Below the pieces are notes generated by a model that had not been told where the DNA came from, searched no databases, and saw only the letters and a program-made list of their open reading frames with translations. A program made the position numbers and the translations under genes. 64,000 bases of DNA. Origin: Ananas comosus. Taxonomy: Eukaryota; Streptophyta; Magnoliopsida; Poales; Bromeliaceae. Location: assembly GCF_001540865.1 (NCBI RefSeq), contig NC_033642.1, positions 3,243,365 through 3,307,364 of the forward strand. The letters are read 5' to 3'. This document shows, piece by piece, positions 36,001 to 46,673 of the stretch (position 1 is its first letter; each line of letters begins with the position of its first letter).

Positions 36001-37962
36001 TGAGGGCATGTTTGTTGTGACACCCCAATAATCCCACATCGGATGGGATGGGATTGTCATTGGGTTTATAAGAGACTTAGACACTAGTAATAATAACTGG
36101 GCTTAAGCATTTTGGGCCGGTGGTTGGGCCCAACGAGTTATTGTTGCTAGTGCGCTGGGTCGTTACATTTCGCACTCGCTGCTAGGTTTCAGCATGTCGG
36201 AGGCCGTGCTCACCTTTCGGAGCACTGTCGGCCACTGTGGCACGCGCACGAGCGATGCGAAAACCTGTGAAACAGCGTGCACGGCCCATAAAAGCTCAGA
36301 AATCACATAAAATGATGTGATTTTATGTATCGGTAAGGGCTTTTATGCTTTTTGCTTCGATGTAGCTGCTGTCGGCAGCATGTTTGGGCTGAGGATGACC
36401 TCTGGACTGATTGTCCAAGGCCCCAAACCTTTGCGGAAATCGAAAAGTGATTTCCGATGCGTTTCTCGGCGAAATCCACCGATAGAACACAATTTCGGTT
36501 CGGAATTCTTCCGACTGTACGTGGTGATTATTTGCGACGTCGCTGAGCCTTGTTGGCTGGTCACCCCCATCGTTTTGAAGGTTCGAAAACGACGGGTGAA
36601 CGACAGTGAAGTTCCGGTGCGATTTTCGGGACTTCCGGCATGTTCGGTAATCTGTTTTGGGAAACCGATTCCGTAGGGCTATGATTGGGGGTTGTGAGTT
36701 AGCGTTACATGTCAGTGGGTTAGATCCTAACCCGTTGGACCTTTCGTAGGTTCGGTTGCTCCGTCTCGGCAGTCGAGATACCAGTTTTATATACGTACAG
36801 GTGGGTACTTCGATCCAACGTCGGTACAGTGGTACACGCTCGGTGATGGTTTCTTACCCTTACTCTTCTATTGTTATTATTGCATAGTATATATTGAGCC
36901 TTGCACCCATGTTATTCCATTATACTCTACTTGTTGTTTGCATGCTTAATATCCTGAGTAGGAGTAGAGTGGTTCTATCTATGTGCGTATCTGTTGACCT
37001 GGTTGATCGATTCTTGTACTTCATATCAGTGACTTGGTAGGTCGATTCTTGTACTTCGTATCAGTGACCTGGTTGATCTATTTGGACATCTTTTACTTGT
37101 GCGACGCCGTGCAAATACAGGGGAGACTTTGTCCGTGTGAATAGTGGACTCCCTGTATTTGTGGCGGATCTGACATATCTCGTGGTCAGGTTTCAAAAAA
37201 AAAAAAAATAAAAAAAATAAATAAATTTTTCGTTGTGTTTTAATCTAAAAGGGACCTCGGGGCGTGACATTTGTTTTGGTGGAAGTGGGGTGGAAGTGGA
37301 GAGGAGGGAAGTGGTTTTCGCTTTAAACGACCACTTTCGTTGTTTGGTTCGTCGTAAAAAAGTTACGGTCGAAACTCGAGTTAACCTCAAACGGCGTAAT
37401 TGACTTAGCCCCATCGTAGGCCGAAGTCAATTACGGTGAAGAGAGGTGAAAAAAATAAAATAAAATAATATAATAAATAAAACTAGTTATATTTACATAT
37501 ATTTAATTATATTACTAATTATTTTTTTATTCCGTTAATATATCTAAAATATGATAAAAATTGATTAGTTAAGTTTTAATATTTTTTTATTTAGTTTGTG
37601 CATTTAAAATATGATAAAAATTGATTAATTACAGTATAATATTTTTTTATTTATAATTTATATTTGTATTACTAAATTATGTATAAAAAAATAATGTAAT
37701 TATTTAAATAAATTATTTAATTATATAAAATATAATATATATAATTTTAATTTATTAAAATATTATTATTTATATATAATTAAGCTTTAATTATACATTC
37801 CTATCAAACAAACAGCAAACTGATGAACTTCAAACTTATAACTACAAACAAACAGCGGAAAACGATTTTCAGTCACCGAACTCGCAGTTCAACCCAAAGT
37901 CCAGTTCAACCCATAATCCACTTCAATAACCCAAAGTCAGTTTCGTGAAACAACATCCCTGA
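36001..37962. mobile_element. PIF/Harbinger-like MITE split by a solo LTR
   Basis: The element (36004-37959) begins GGGCATGTTTGTTTTGG once the nested LTR is removed, and ends CAACATCCC, the inverse of GGGATGTTG. TGA is duplicated at 36001-36003 and 37960-37962; a 3-bp duplication suits the Harbinger superfamily. It contains the LTR at 36016-37269. Without it the MITE would be about 700 bp. The interior 37440-37800 is very AT-rich. Confidence 0.75.
36011..37274 (+). mobile_element. Solo LTR (family D, 1254 bp) with TTTGT target duplication
   Basis: The LTR is 36016-37269, from TGTGACACCCCAATAATCCC to GACCTCGGGGCGTGACA. TTTGT is duplicated at 36011-36015 and 37270-37274. Its first 152 bp (to GGGTCGTTACA at 36167) are nearly a complete TRIM LTR, while the rest is long-LTR-like: GGTGGGTACTTCGATCC at about 36801, short direct repeats at 37005-37080, and ATACAGGGGAGACTTTGTCC at about 37117. 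It appears chimeric. Confidence 0.8.
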
Positions 37963-38157
37963 GACGAACTCGTGAGTGAAATTATTTTGTATCGAGAGAA
38001 GTTTTTGTATGACATCGAATATATTATCTTTATATCACACAAAACTAGTGGCGAAGGCTTTTACGAATGCCATATAGACAGGCAGTTAAGAGAAAAATTG
38101 AAGATTAGGGAGGTTTTTGGCTCTTAACGATAAATATGTTATTTGAATTGGTATAGA

Positions 38158-38256
38158 TTATATATATAATAAATATATATATATTATATATAAATAATAT
38201 AATGTAATATATAATATATATTATATAATATATAATAGTATATATAATATATATTG
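38158..38256. repeat. TA-rich low-complexity tract
   Basis: Alternating TATATA/ATATAA permutations border the MITE at 38258. Confidence 0.8.
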
Positions 38257-38257
38257 A

Positions 38258-38794
38258 TTAGCTTGAATAAACTATTTTAGCAAACGGTCCGTTCCATCCA
38301 TTTGTTTCGATGATGGGACCTCCAATCAGAGCACCCGTTGAAAATATCTATACCACTTGAATAACTAGACAATCAAAATTTCATACTTTCGGATATTCTT
38401 TTCTTCGTCCAATCAATGTTGCGAAAAATAAAGGTGGCTGAAAATAATAATCTCTCTAAAAAGTTGTATAAAATTTTTTGTTTTTGTTTTTTTAAATGAT
38501 CGAAAGTATAGACTTTGTTCTAGAATAGTTTAAAGAATTTTCTAACCAAAATTCAATTGATTTGTATATTTACAAACCGTTAAACGAGAGAAAACTCCCT
38601 CATATCAACCATTAAATTACGTAATTTGACAACCTTTTGATCATTAGTAAATGATGCGAAAGATTTGAATTGTAATTTTCTAAATACTTCAAGTGATATA
38701 ATCATATCAACGGTGCATCGATTTGAAAGCTCCATCATGCGAAAACAAATGGGTGGCAACGGAGCCCGTTTGCTACCGATAGTATTCCACTCAA
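38258..38794. mobile_element. Long-TIR MITE
   Basis: The left arm (AACTATTTTAGCAAACGG, CCATTTGTTTCGATGATGGG) is inverted in the right arm (CTCCATCATGCGAAAACAAA, CGTTTGCTACCGATAGTATT). It is a close relative of the copy at 2385-2951. About 537 bp. Confidence 0.8.
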
Positions 38795-38811
38795 ATCTCT
38801 ATATTATTATA

Positions 38812-39044
38812 GAACTGGCGTAATATAACTTAATAGCACCAAGTCATTGTGCTAACTCAATTTTTGGCCATATGGTTAAGAGATGTGTGTTACGGATTTG
38901 ATTGCCCCCTAGGTGATGTGTGGTTGGTAATAGTAATGATCTAAACAGGTTGAAATATGATCAAGGAGGGATCTAAACGAACGAAAACTATTGATTTTTG
39001 AGCACCAAGTCTTCGTGCTATTTAATACGCATAGTAGCGGGCTC
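38812..39044. mobile_element. Short MITE, about 233 bp
   Basis: The left arm AATAGCACCAAGTCATTGTG is inverted at the right (GAGCACCAAGTCTTCGTGCT with flanking ATTTAATACGCATAGTAG). It is bounded on the right by a CT/TA microsatellite (39045-39075). Confidence 0.65.
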
Positions 39045-39076
39045 TCTCTTCTCCTCTCTCTCTCTCTCTATATATA

Positions 39077-39618
39077 GGCTAGGCTACTATCCTATTAATA
39101 GGATAACGGAGCACTGTGTCCTATCAAATTGTTTTTGATGATGGGAGATTCCGAATCGTGATGTAGCACGTTGAAGTTGATTAGGAGTATTAGAACATCT
39201 AGAAACTAAAATTTCATAAATCTAAAATTATTTACATGGTGATCAATGTCGTAAAATCGACAATTTTTGACGTCCTATATAATCATTGTGCTTGATTTAA
39301 CGTGTAGAAGTAATCCAAATGCTTGTAATTTTGATAGAAATGTTTTTATACTATTTAGATAATTGTTTGAAACCTCTGATTATAGAATGAGAAAGTCTAA
39401 CCTCTTATTTTAAGAAGTTTATTCATTTATGACGTTCATTGTCAACTCTTAGATGAAACTTGATAATTTTTAAATTTACCATAAATTTGTTCTAACATTT
39501 CTAATTTTGAAGATCAATTTTCAAACGGTGCCGTTATCCAATTTGAAGTTCCGATTAATCAGATCGAATCTTGATAGGACAAGGTCCCAAATCCTTATTA
39601 ATAGATATAGCCGGACTC
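39077..39618. mobile_element. Long-TIR MITE
   Basis: GGCTAGGCTACTATCCTATT and GTGTCCTATCAAATTG on the left are inverted on the right (CTTGATAGGACAAGGTCC, AATAGATATAGCCGGACTC). (TA)n lies on both sides. About 542 bp. Confidence 0.82.
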
Positions 39619-39680
39619 TATATATATATATATATATATATATATCTATATAATATATATATAATATATATATATATATA
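39619..39680. repeat. (TA)n microsatellite
   Basis: About 60 bases of alternating TA between two MITEs. Confidence 0.95.
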
Positions 39681-40230
39681 TGAGTTGAGCTAGAATGCTA
39701 TCGAGTAAACAGCCGTTTACTAACCGATTGTTTCGACTGATAGAACTTCAAAGAACGATCGTCTCGTTAGACATGACTAATAAGCCACTTGAATAGTTTA
39801 GAAATCAAATATTTAAAATTTTTCGACATCATTTGCCTAAATGATAAAAGGTTTCAAAATTTTGGTAATTTTAATGGTGCCATAACAGGCGTCTTTCTCG
39901 TTTAAAACGCGTAAAGCATATCCAAATCAATTGAATTTTTGTTAAAGAAAATTCTTTAAAACTATTTAAACAATCTATACTCTTATCTTGATACAAGACT
40001 CCTAATCATCATTTTTAAAGAGTATTCATTTATCAGCCTTCATCTTTTCTGTTCACCTTGATGGATAAAAGAACAATATCGAAAGTGCGTAAATAGTGAT
40101 TTCTAGATAGTTTAAATGGTTTGATATATATTTAACGGAGCCGATCGTTCAATTTGGAAGCTCTAGTCCTCTAAAACAAATCTCGGTAGTAAAACAGCTC
40201 GTTACTACCGATAGATTCAACTCAACTCAT
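39681..40230. mobile_element. Long-TIR MITE
   Basis: TGAGTTGAGCTAGAATGCTA on the left is mirrored by TAGATTCAACTCAACTCAT on the right, with longer inner arms (CCGTTTACTAACCGATTG and its counterpart near 40175). It has (TA)n on both sides. About 550 bp. Confidence 0.82.
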
Positions 40231-40273
40231 AATATATATATATTATATATTAGTAATATATATAATATATATA

Positions 40274-40312
<39 letters not shown>
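40231..40312. repeat. (TA)n microsatellite, imperfect
   Basis: TA alternation with occasional TAAT interruptions. The TRIM at 40313 sits at its right edge. Confidence 0.9.
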
Positions 40313-40313
<1 letters not shown>

Positions 40314-40770
40314 GACACCGCCAATAATCTCCAACATCGGATTGGAAGGGGTCATGGTTTTAAAACTTAAAACACTAGTCATAATAACTGGGCCTTAAGC
40401 ATTTTTGAGCCGTGTGTTGGGCCCCAACGAGTTAATTGTTGCTATGGCTTGGTCGTTCATTTTGTATCAGAGCCGGTTTCACCAGCAAAGACATGTTGGA
40501 GTCTCGCTGGACAGCGGTCTGGATATGACGAGCTAGCGCAGACACGTCTCACATTATCCTGGTGATCTTGCTGTATTGTGATTGGTACTGACAAGGACGT
40601 CAGGGCTTCAACGGGGAGTCTGGACACCACCAATAAATCCACATCGGATAGAAATGGGATTGTCATATGGGTTTATAAGAGACTTAGACACTAGTAATAA
40701 ATAACTGGCTTAAGCATTTTGGCCGTTTGTTGGCCACACGAGTTAATTGTTGCTAGTGGCTGTCTTAACA
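40313..40770 (+). mobile_element. Complete TRIM element (458 bp)
   Basis: LTR1 is 40313-40459 (TGACACCGCCAATAATC ... GGTCGTTCA). The primer-binding site TTTTGTATCAGAGCC follows at 40460. The interior is non-coding, and a polypurine tract AACGGGGAGTC lies at 40610-40620. LTR2 is 40621-40770 (TGGACACCACCAATAAATCC ... TGTCTTAACA). All structural parts of a miniature LTR-retrotransposon are present and no protein is encoded. The target is TA microsatellite, so the duplication cannot be resolved. Confidence 0.87.
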
Positions 40771-40780
40771 ATATATATAG

Positions 40781-41009
40781 TAAGAATTAGGCGGATACTA
40801 TCAATAGCATCAAAAGCTATATTGATCCTAATTTATTTTTAAGCCGTTGGATTGAGAAATCGTGGTTAGGATATGTGGGCCCCCTAGGTTGGTAATGGGG
40901 TTGTTAATAGTATAATCATGGTAAAAAATAATTACAAGATTTAAATCTAACGGTGGAAAAACTCGAATAGCAACCAATCCCTTGCTATCGATAGTATTCC
41001 AGCTAGACT
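40781..41009. mobile_element. Short MITE in TA-rich DNA
   Basis: The left arm (GGATACTATCAATAGCATC) is inverted at the right (TTGCTATCGATAGTATTCC). It is bounded on the right by TA-rich DNA (41010-41100). Confidence 0.65.
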
Positions 41010-41139
41010 ATATATTATATAATATATAATATATATAATATTATACTTATATATATAATATGATATATATATATATATAATTATATAGTTAATTATATAG
41101 TAGACGCGAGGAAGAAGAAGAAAAGAGAAAGACACCCTG

Positions 41140-42560
41140 TTGGACCCCTAAACCGTCGTCTAAGGTGTAACAGGCGCTCTCAGCCGCCCCATCCGGTCGG
41201 TCCCAGGCCTTGCCCAGATTAGGGACACCCCTGTTGGACCCTCAACCTGAGAGACTCGGGTGTATTGATTGATTGGCCCGCCTCCTGCCACTGCTGCTGC
41301 TGCTGCTTTTCGAGGGCCTCCTCTGTGGGGTGGGACACCCCCTGTAACGCCTGACACACCTCTTCTACTTGAAGCTGATAAAGCATCGACATGTAGTGTT
41401 TCTATTTTGACTTGATTCTGGGTTCATATGGTTGGTCCTCTGTTCCGCCCACTTTGAAGTCAACCATCAGCCATCTCCGCAAGAAGCACCACCATTAACA
41501 GTACTAGTACGGCCATGCTACATCACACTTTGTTGGCGAAGGGCCTTTCGATCATTTTTGCGATACCTGCTTCGCAGACCTTGAAAACTGTCTGTTCTTC
41601 GTTTGCTTCAAATTCTTCCACGATCGTCCTTGTCTCGAACAGCGAACCCCGACATCAAGTTTTGAGACCTTTTGACCATACCCTCGTTTGATTTCCAAAA
41701 TATGGAACGGCGGTAAATTCCTAAACAATGTATTAATTGGTAGGCTTTTATCTCACATCGGGTGTTCGCATAAAAAAATACATGCTGTGATGCTTTTTGC
41801 ATTGGGGCTATTCTGAACAGCATGATTTAGGTTTGGGATGTTCGAACTTGATGTTCATGGCTCGAGAATCCCTCAAATGGGATTTCATGGAGATCAGCAC
41901 CTAAAATGATGGTTTTAGTGTGCATTGTAGGTGATTTCGGCTCCGTTTCGCGGAGCGGGTTTAGTTGCTGGTTGTAGCAGTAGGGAAGCCTCGTTGGCTG
42001 GTTAAGGCCTTGTTGGTGCAAAACACGGACCAGCGGTGTACCCTAGGTGGGCTCCGAAGTAAAAAATGATGATTTTCAGGAACCCGTACACTGGATTTTG
42101 GGGATTTCGCACCTCAATCGCACCACTTAGTGTGCGGCTGTTCTGACACCCAAAAGTGAGTGTTTTGGGACAGCAAGGAAGGTGGAATTAATTTTGGGGT
42201 GTTTTGGAATGCTTCGGTGCTAATCCGGACCCCAAAATACAGAAATCGAGTTGTTTCGGGTGCGATTTCTTATCGCGCGGGTTGCTGTTGTTTGTAGAAG
42301 AGTATAAGCCTTATTGGCTGGTTTCTGTGTGAGGTTTGACACCTCCGGTTGCAGCAAGAGGGCTGCATGGGGGTTACAGTGTCGAAATGGACATCTTGGG
42401 AGCCAAATTGGTGATTTTCGAGATCTCAGCTTTTTGTTTCGACGCACTACTTGTGCAGCTGCCCCGATGGCATTAAATTGATGTGTTGGGACAACGAGAG
42501 GGGTAGGTTAAGGGTGGGGCTCAATTCGGGACACCTCGTGGGTTGGGGTGACGTTCCAAT
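41140..42560 (+). mobile_element. Family D-like long LTR, left half
   Basis: Non-coding. Segments match the family D LTR (GTTGGCTGGTTAAGG versus GTTGGCTGGTCACCC). It continues at 46674-47690 after the nested solo LTR, where GGTGGGTACTTCGACCC reappears. Its outer start is not identified; the segment around 41160-41360 (GGGACACCCCTG repeated) may be a different repeat. Confidence 0.5.
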
Positions 42561-43492
42561 GAGTCTGTCACGCCCCGAGCTCCGCCTATTTGGTCGGATT
42601 CGGGCTCGTCGACAGACCGCCGAACGGACAGAGCCTCCCCTGTACGTTCTAGGCGTCAACAATCTAAACAATGCAATACAAGAGGTTCCAAACAGGAACT
42701 GTAGCAAGTATGTAGATTGCATATGTATCGAAAACATAAAGTGCAAACTATGCTATTACAAGCATTCATCTCAGAGATTCTTTTACATTTACAATATTTT
42801 ACATTTACATAACCACATACGCTTTTAAGTTAATACGAAACTTATACAAATTACTACAATTTTGTTTCTTTCCATTTGAAGTCTGAACTTGACCTCTTCA
42901 GGGTGTTGCTATCTCAGTCTCAGTGGTGGGGCGCTATCTACGAAGCTACGCCCTGTCCTCGCGCCGCCGCGCCGCTCGCGTGTAACCTGTACCCCCAAAA
43001 CAACACGGGGGTGAGAACTATATAAATATAGTTCCCAGTGGGTACGGCCACCCAAGAGAAGAGCTCGACCCACCAGGTCCAAAGGAGGCAACAGTAGGTT
43101 AGTTCAACAAATAGATAGATAGATATTTAACGATGCAACAAATAGAACCATACCTTGCCTCGCTGCTATGCACTATGCAATACCTGTAAATCATGAAAGT
43201 AGCTTACTTGATTCTACTTTATATCATTAGCCATTCTTTACTTGTAGCCGTTTTATTCTTTCTTAGCTAGTTTCATTCATTAGCTATTTTCTTTATTCTT
43301 TTCTTTATGCTTTATTCTTTATTCTTACTGTACTCACTGGCGATTCTTTCCTAAGGTTACTTTACCTTAGCCATCTAGCCACTCGACTCGGTCTTGAGTC
43401 AATCAACCGCGGAGTACCGCGTCAAGTCAGGCTCGAGGTGAAGGACGTCTCACAACACCTCAGCCTTAAGTCCACGCGACACTAGGTCCATC

Positions 43493-43740
43493 ACAGGGAG
43501 AGGAGAACCGTCGATCCCCGTGACCCTAAGTCGCTCAAGCTCAACGGGCGAGGAGAACCGTCAAACCCGTTAGCTCCGGGAGAGGAGAACCGTCAATCCC
43601 GTTGAATCACTACCGGGAGAGGAGAACCGTCGATCCCGTAGTTTCGATTCACTTCACTTGTTTCATGGCATACCGGGAGAGGAGAACCGTCGATCCCGTT
43701 GAATCACTACTGGGAGAGGAGAACCGTCAATCCCGTAGTT
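43493..43740. repeat. Six-unit array of GGGAGAGGAGAACCGTC in LTR E
   Basis: Units occur near 43497, 43543, 43577, 43615, 43675 and 43712. Most have the form CGGGAGAGGAGAACCGTC followed by GATCCCG or AATCCCG, so each ends with CGGGA/TCCCG inverted termini. Spacing is 34-60 bp. Confidence 0.88.
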
Positions 43741-45109
43741 AAGATTCTATTTCTGCCATCATACCAATCCTAGGGATTCCGGAATCCATTTTCACAACTT
43801 AAGGGTTTACTCTTTTACCCTATGTCGACGACCTTTCTAGGTCTATTCTATTCACTTTCTAGTGGTCCTATTGCCACTATGATACACAACTTAGTTTACT
43901 TTTACTAAGTGGTTCTTTACATCATAACCTAGGTTCACTTACACTAGGTTTTATATACTTTCTCCTAGATCTCAACTCTAGGTTTACATACTCGACCTAG
44001 GTCCAATGACACTAGGTTAATTTCATGTCCAACCTATGTTTAATAACTTAGGTTCATTTCATTGCTCAACCTATGTTTAATAACTTAGGTTCATTTCACT
44101 CGATCTATATGTAACATCCTAGTTGTCCATGCCTAGGATTACAATTTATACGTTTCATATTCAACTTACACGACTTTAGTATGTTCGACATTCATATCTC
44201 ATTTATCATTCACGTGTTCATATACCGACAATCCTATGCATTTAGCATAAACTACAATGCATTCATATGCGTCTAGCATGTTTGTTCGTTATATGACAAT
44301 TATCATGTATCATCTAGCATGAGATTCACATTCACATATATATTTACTCTTATGCCTTTAGCATTCACTTTCATATATGTTTAGACATATACATCTAACA
44401 TTCATATTCATAGGCCTCTAGCATTCATATGAAGGTTTAATAACGTAGGTTTCATAGTTCACATGTTCTCATTTCCATAGTTGTCGGACATTCTATATAA
44501 CCTTGAGTTATCGACTCATAATCAATTTATATGCATCTAACTTGATTATTGCATATTAACTATCATATAGCATCAAGCATGTTTATCACTGAGTCATTAT
44601 GCATTCTCAAATAGTAGGTAACAACAACTAAAATAACATGATTTATGCATTCATATTATCAATTACAACCTACCCCGTATTCATAAACATTTATGTTCAT
44701 TAGCCATTCCGACAATTACATTTATCTATGCATCAAATGAAACCACGATTTACTTTGGCATGGAAGTGACCTAATCACTTCGGTAAAGCACAACCCACCT
44801 TTCTTTGATGCCGGAAAGGGAGAAATGCGCTTCTAGCGCTTTCCCGAGAACCGCGACCCGCGCTCGCGACTATCGACGCCGAAAATCTTCTTTTGGCGAT
44901 ATCTTCGCGTAGGAGCGACGAATTGCCGAACCGACTTCGCCAGCGTGTTTCTTTTACCCCCAATTTGGTTTGTACGCGGTCAATTTCACGTCAGGGCTTC
45001 TATCCTGCAAAAGTGCATTAGCGGGTCAGTTTTCAATACAAACCCATTTCAATGCAATTTCACTTTCAATGCAATTGCAATTTCACAATTACATCGAGTT
45101 CTTTCAACT

Positions 45110-45285
45110 CGTTCTTTCTCTTTTTCTTTCTTTCATTTTTCCTCTCTTCTATTTCTTTTTCTTTCTTTCTTCCTTACTTGCTTTCTTTCTTTTCTTTCTT
45201 TCTTTCTTTCTTTCTTTTCTTCCTTTCTTTCTTTTCCCTGCTGCAGTTTCTTTCTTTTCTTTCCTTCTTTCTTTCTTCCCTGCAG
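45110..45285. repeat. Pyrimidine-rich (CTTT)n tract
   Basis: A long C/T-only strand with CTTTCTTT runs. It is candidate triplex-forming DNA. Confidence 0.9.
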
Positions 45286-45605
45286 CTGAAGCTACTACTG
45301 CTGCTGAAGCTCCTGCTGCTGCTGCTCACTGCCTGCTGCTGAAGCTGCTGCTGCTACTCCCTGCGCAAGCTGCTGAAGCAGCTGCTGCTGACTGCTGCTG
45401 AAGCAGCAGCTGCTGCTGATTGCTTGCTCTGCTGCTGCTGCTGCCTGCTTGCCCTGCTGCTGCTGACTGCTCAGCAGCAGGCTGAGCTGCTGTTGCTACT
45501 CAGCTCAGCAGGGCTGAGCTGCTGATGCTGCTGCTGCTGTTATTGCAGCTGCTGCTGATGCTAACTGCTGAAGCTACTGCTGCTACAACCAGTAGCAGCA
45601 GGGAG
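45285..45605. repeat. CTG/CAG trinucleotide-rich block
   Basis: A dense, imperfect run of CTGCTGCTG with interspersed AGCAGC, so both CTG and CAG occur on one strand and can pair intramolecularly. Apparent poly-Leu/Ala frames here are an artefact of the repeat. Confidence 0.9.
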
Positions 45606-46673
45606 AGATGAGAGGGAGAGAGATGCAGGGAGAGGTTAAACTTACCTCTTTTCATCTTCTTTCTTTTCTCTTCTTCTTCTTCTTCCTCTCTTTTCTTTTC
45701 TTCTCTTCTTTCCTCCTTCTCTCTCTCTACGTAGACAGAATGGAGAGGTGGCAGAGGGGATAAGGATGGAGGGGAGCCTGGCTGGTTAGTGGAATTCCAC
45801 TAAACCTGTCCAAGTTACCAAAATGCCCCTCGACTTATCCGTTTCGCGACACGGATCAAATACCTTTCGCAGGCCCTTCCGAAAGTCCGATTGAGCTCAA
45901 ATTTGACAGGAATGTTCGTTTTTACTTAACAAGTCCACTGAAATTTTAACATTTCAGTTTCGACCCCGTTTGGTCACTGCGAACTGTCCCGAACTGTAAT
46001 CTTTATCAGATAACTTCCAGATGCTATTTCTCTCTCTACAGGTGTCAGAAAAATCTGAAACTTCAAATCTAGCCTCATAAAAATGTTCCTGACATCTCTG
46101 CCAATTTTCATAATTTTCTGACACTGTGCATTTTCTGCTAATTTTCTCAGTCCCGTTCTTTACAGAAAATTCTAAAGTTTCCGTTTTCACACCGATTTCA
46201 CCCAAACATGTCCAAAAGATACCAAGGGACCTTCACAAGCTACCAATCCAATTTGGAAGCAATTCCTTTGCATTTTGACATTATTGGAGCCGAATTAGCA
46301 ATAGAATCAGCTCCAATTTCATTATACGGCAGAAATTTCTCCTTTTTGCACTACCACTTCGCATTGAACACTTCAAAACCCTTTGAAAGCACACCCTTGG
46401 CTTTTCCAAAACTTCACAATTGATTCGGAGATACCACAATTTATCCTCTCGCCTTACTTTAATTCTTTTAATCAAAGTTAGCGTCGGAAATCCGAAATTC
46501 TCTTTATATTTCGTTTCGCGCCCAATTTGCGCCGAAACACTTATTTATCTCCAGAATTCTTTCACACGCATCACAAATCACTCGGGGATGATGTCCAACT
46601 AGCTCAATCCTCACTTTGACCCTCTAGGTCAAAGTTGACATCGCAACTCCAAGTTTCCATATGTTACAGAGTC

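Larger units (their letters stand above)
42561..46673 (-). mobile_element. Solo LTR (family E, 4103 bp) with GAGTC target duplication
   Basis: The LTR is 42566-46668. On the minus strand it starts TGTAACATATGGAAACTTGG and ends GAGCTCGGGGCGTGACA. GAGTC is duplicated exactly at 42561-42565 and 46669-46673. No gag, pol, primer-binding site or polypurine tract lies inside. Internal features are the shared hairpin (43011-43042), a six-unit GGGAGAGGAGAACCGTC array (43493-43740), a pyrimidine-rich block (45110-45280), a CTG/CAG block (45285-45605) and a 3'-terminal hairpin near 42620. At 4.1 kb it is long for a plant LTR. Confidence 0.92.

Noticed and set aside
43493..43740. CRISPR-like array of repeats and spacers
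   Set aside because: Units vary and spacers are unequal. It lies in a plant LTR, and CRISPR does not occur in plant nuclear genomes.
45052..45401. Open frames rich in Phe/Ser/Leu and Leu/Ala
   Set aside because: They are translations of the CTTT and CTG repeat tracts in a solo LTR, with no start context or domain.
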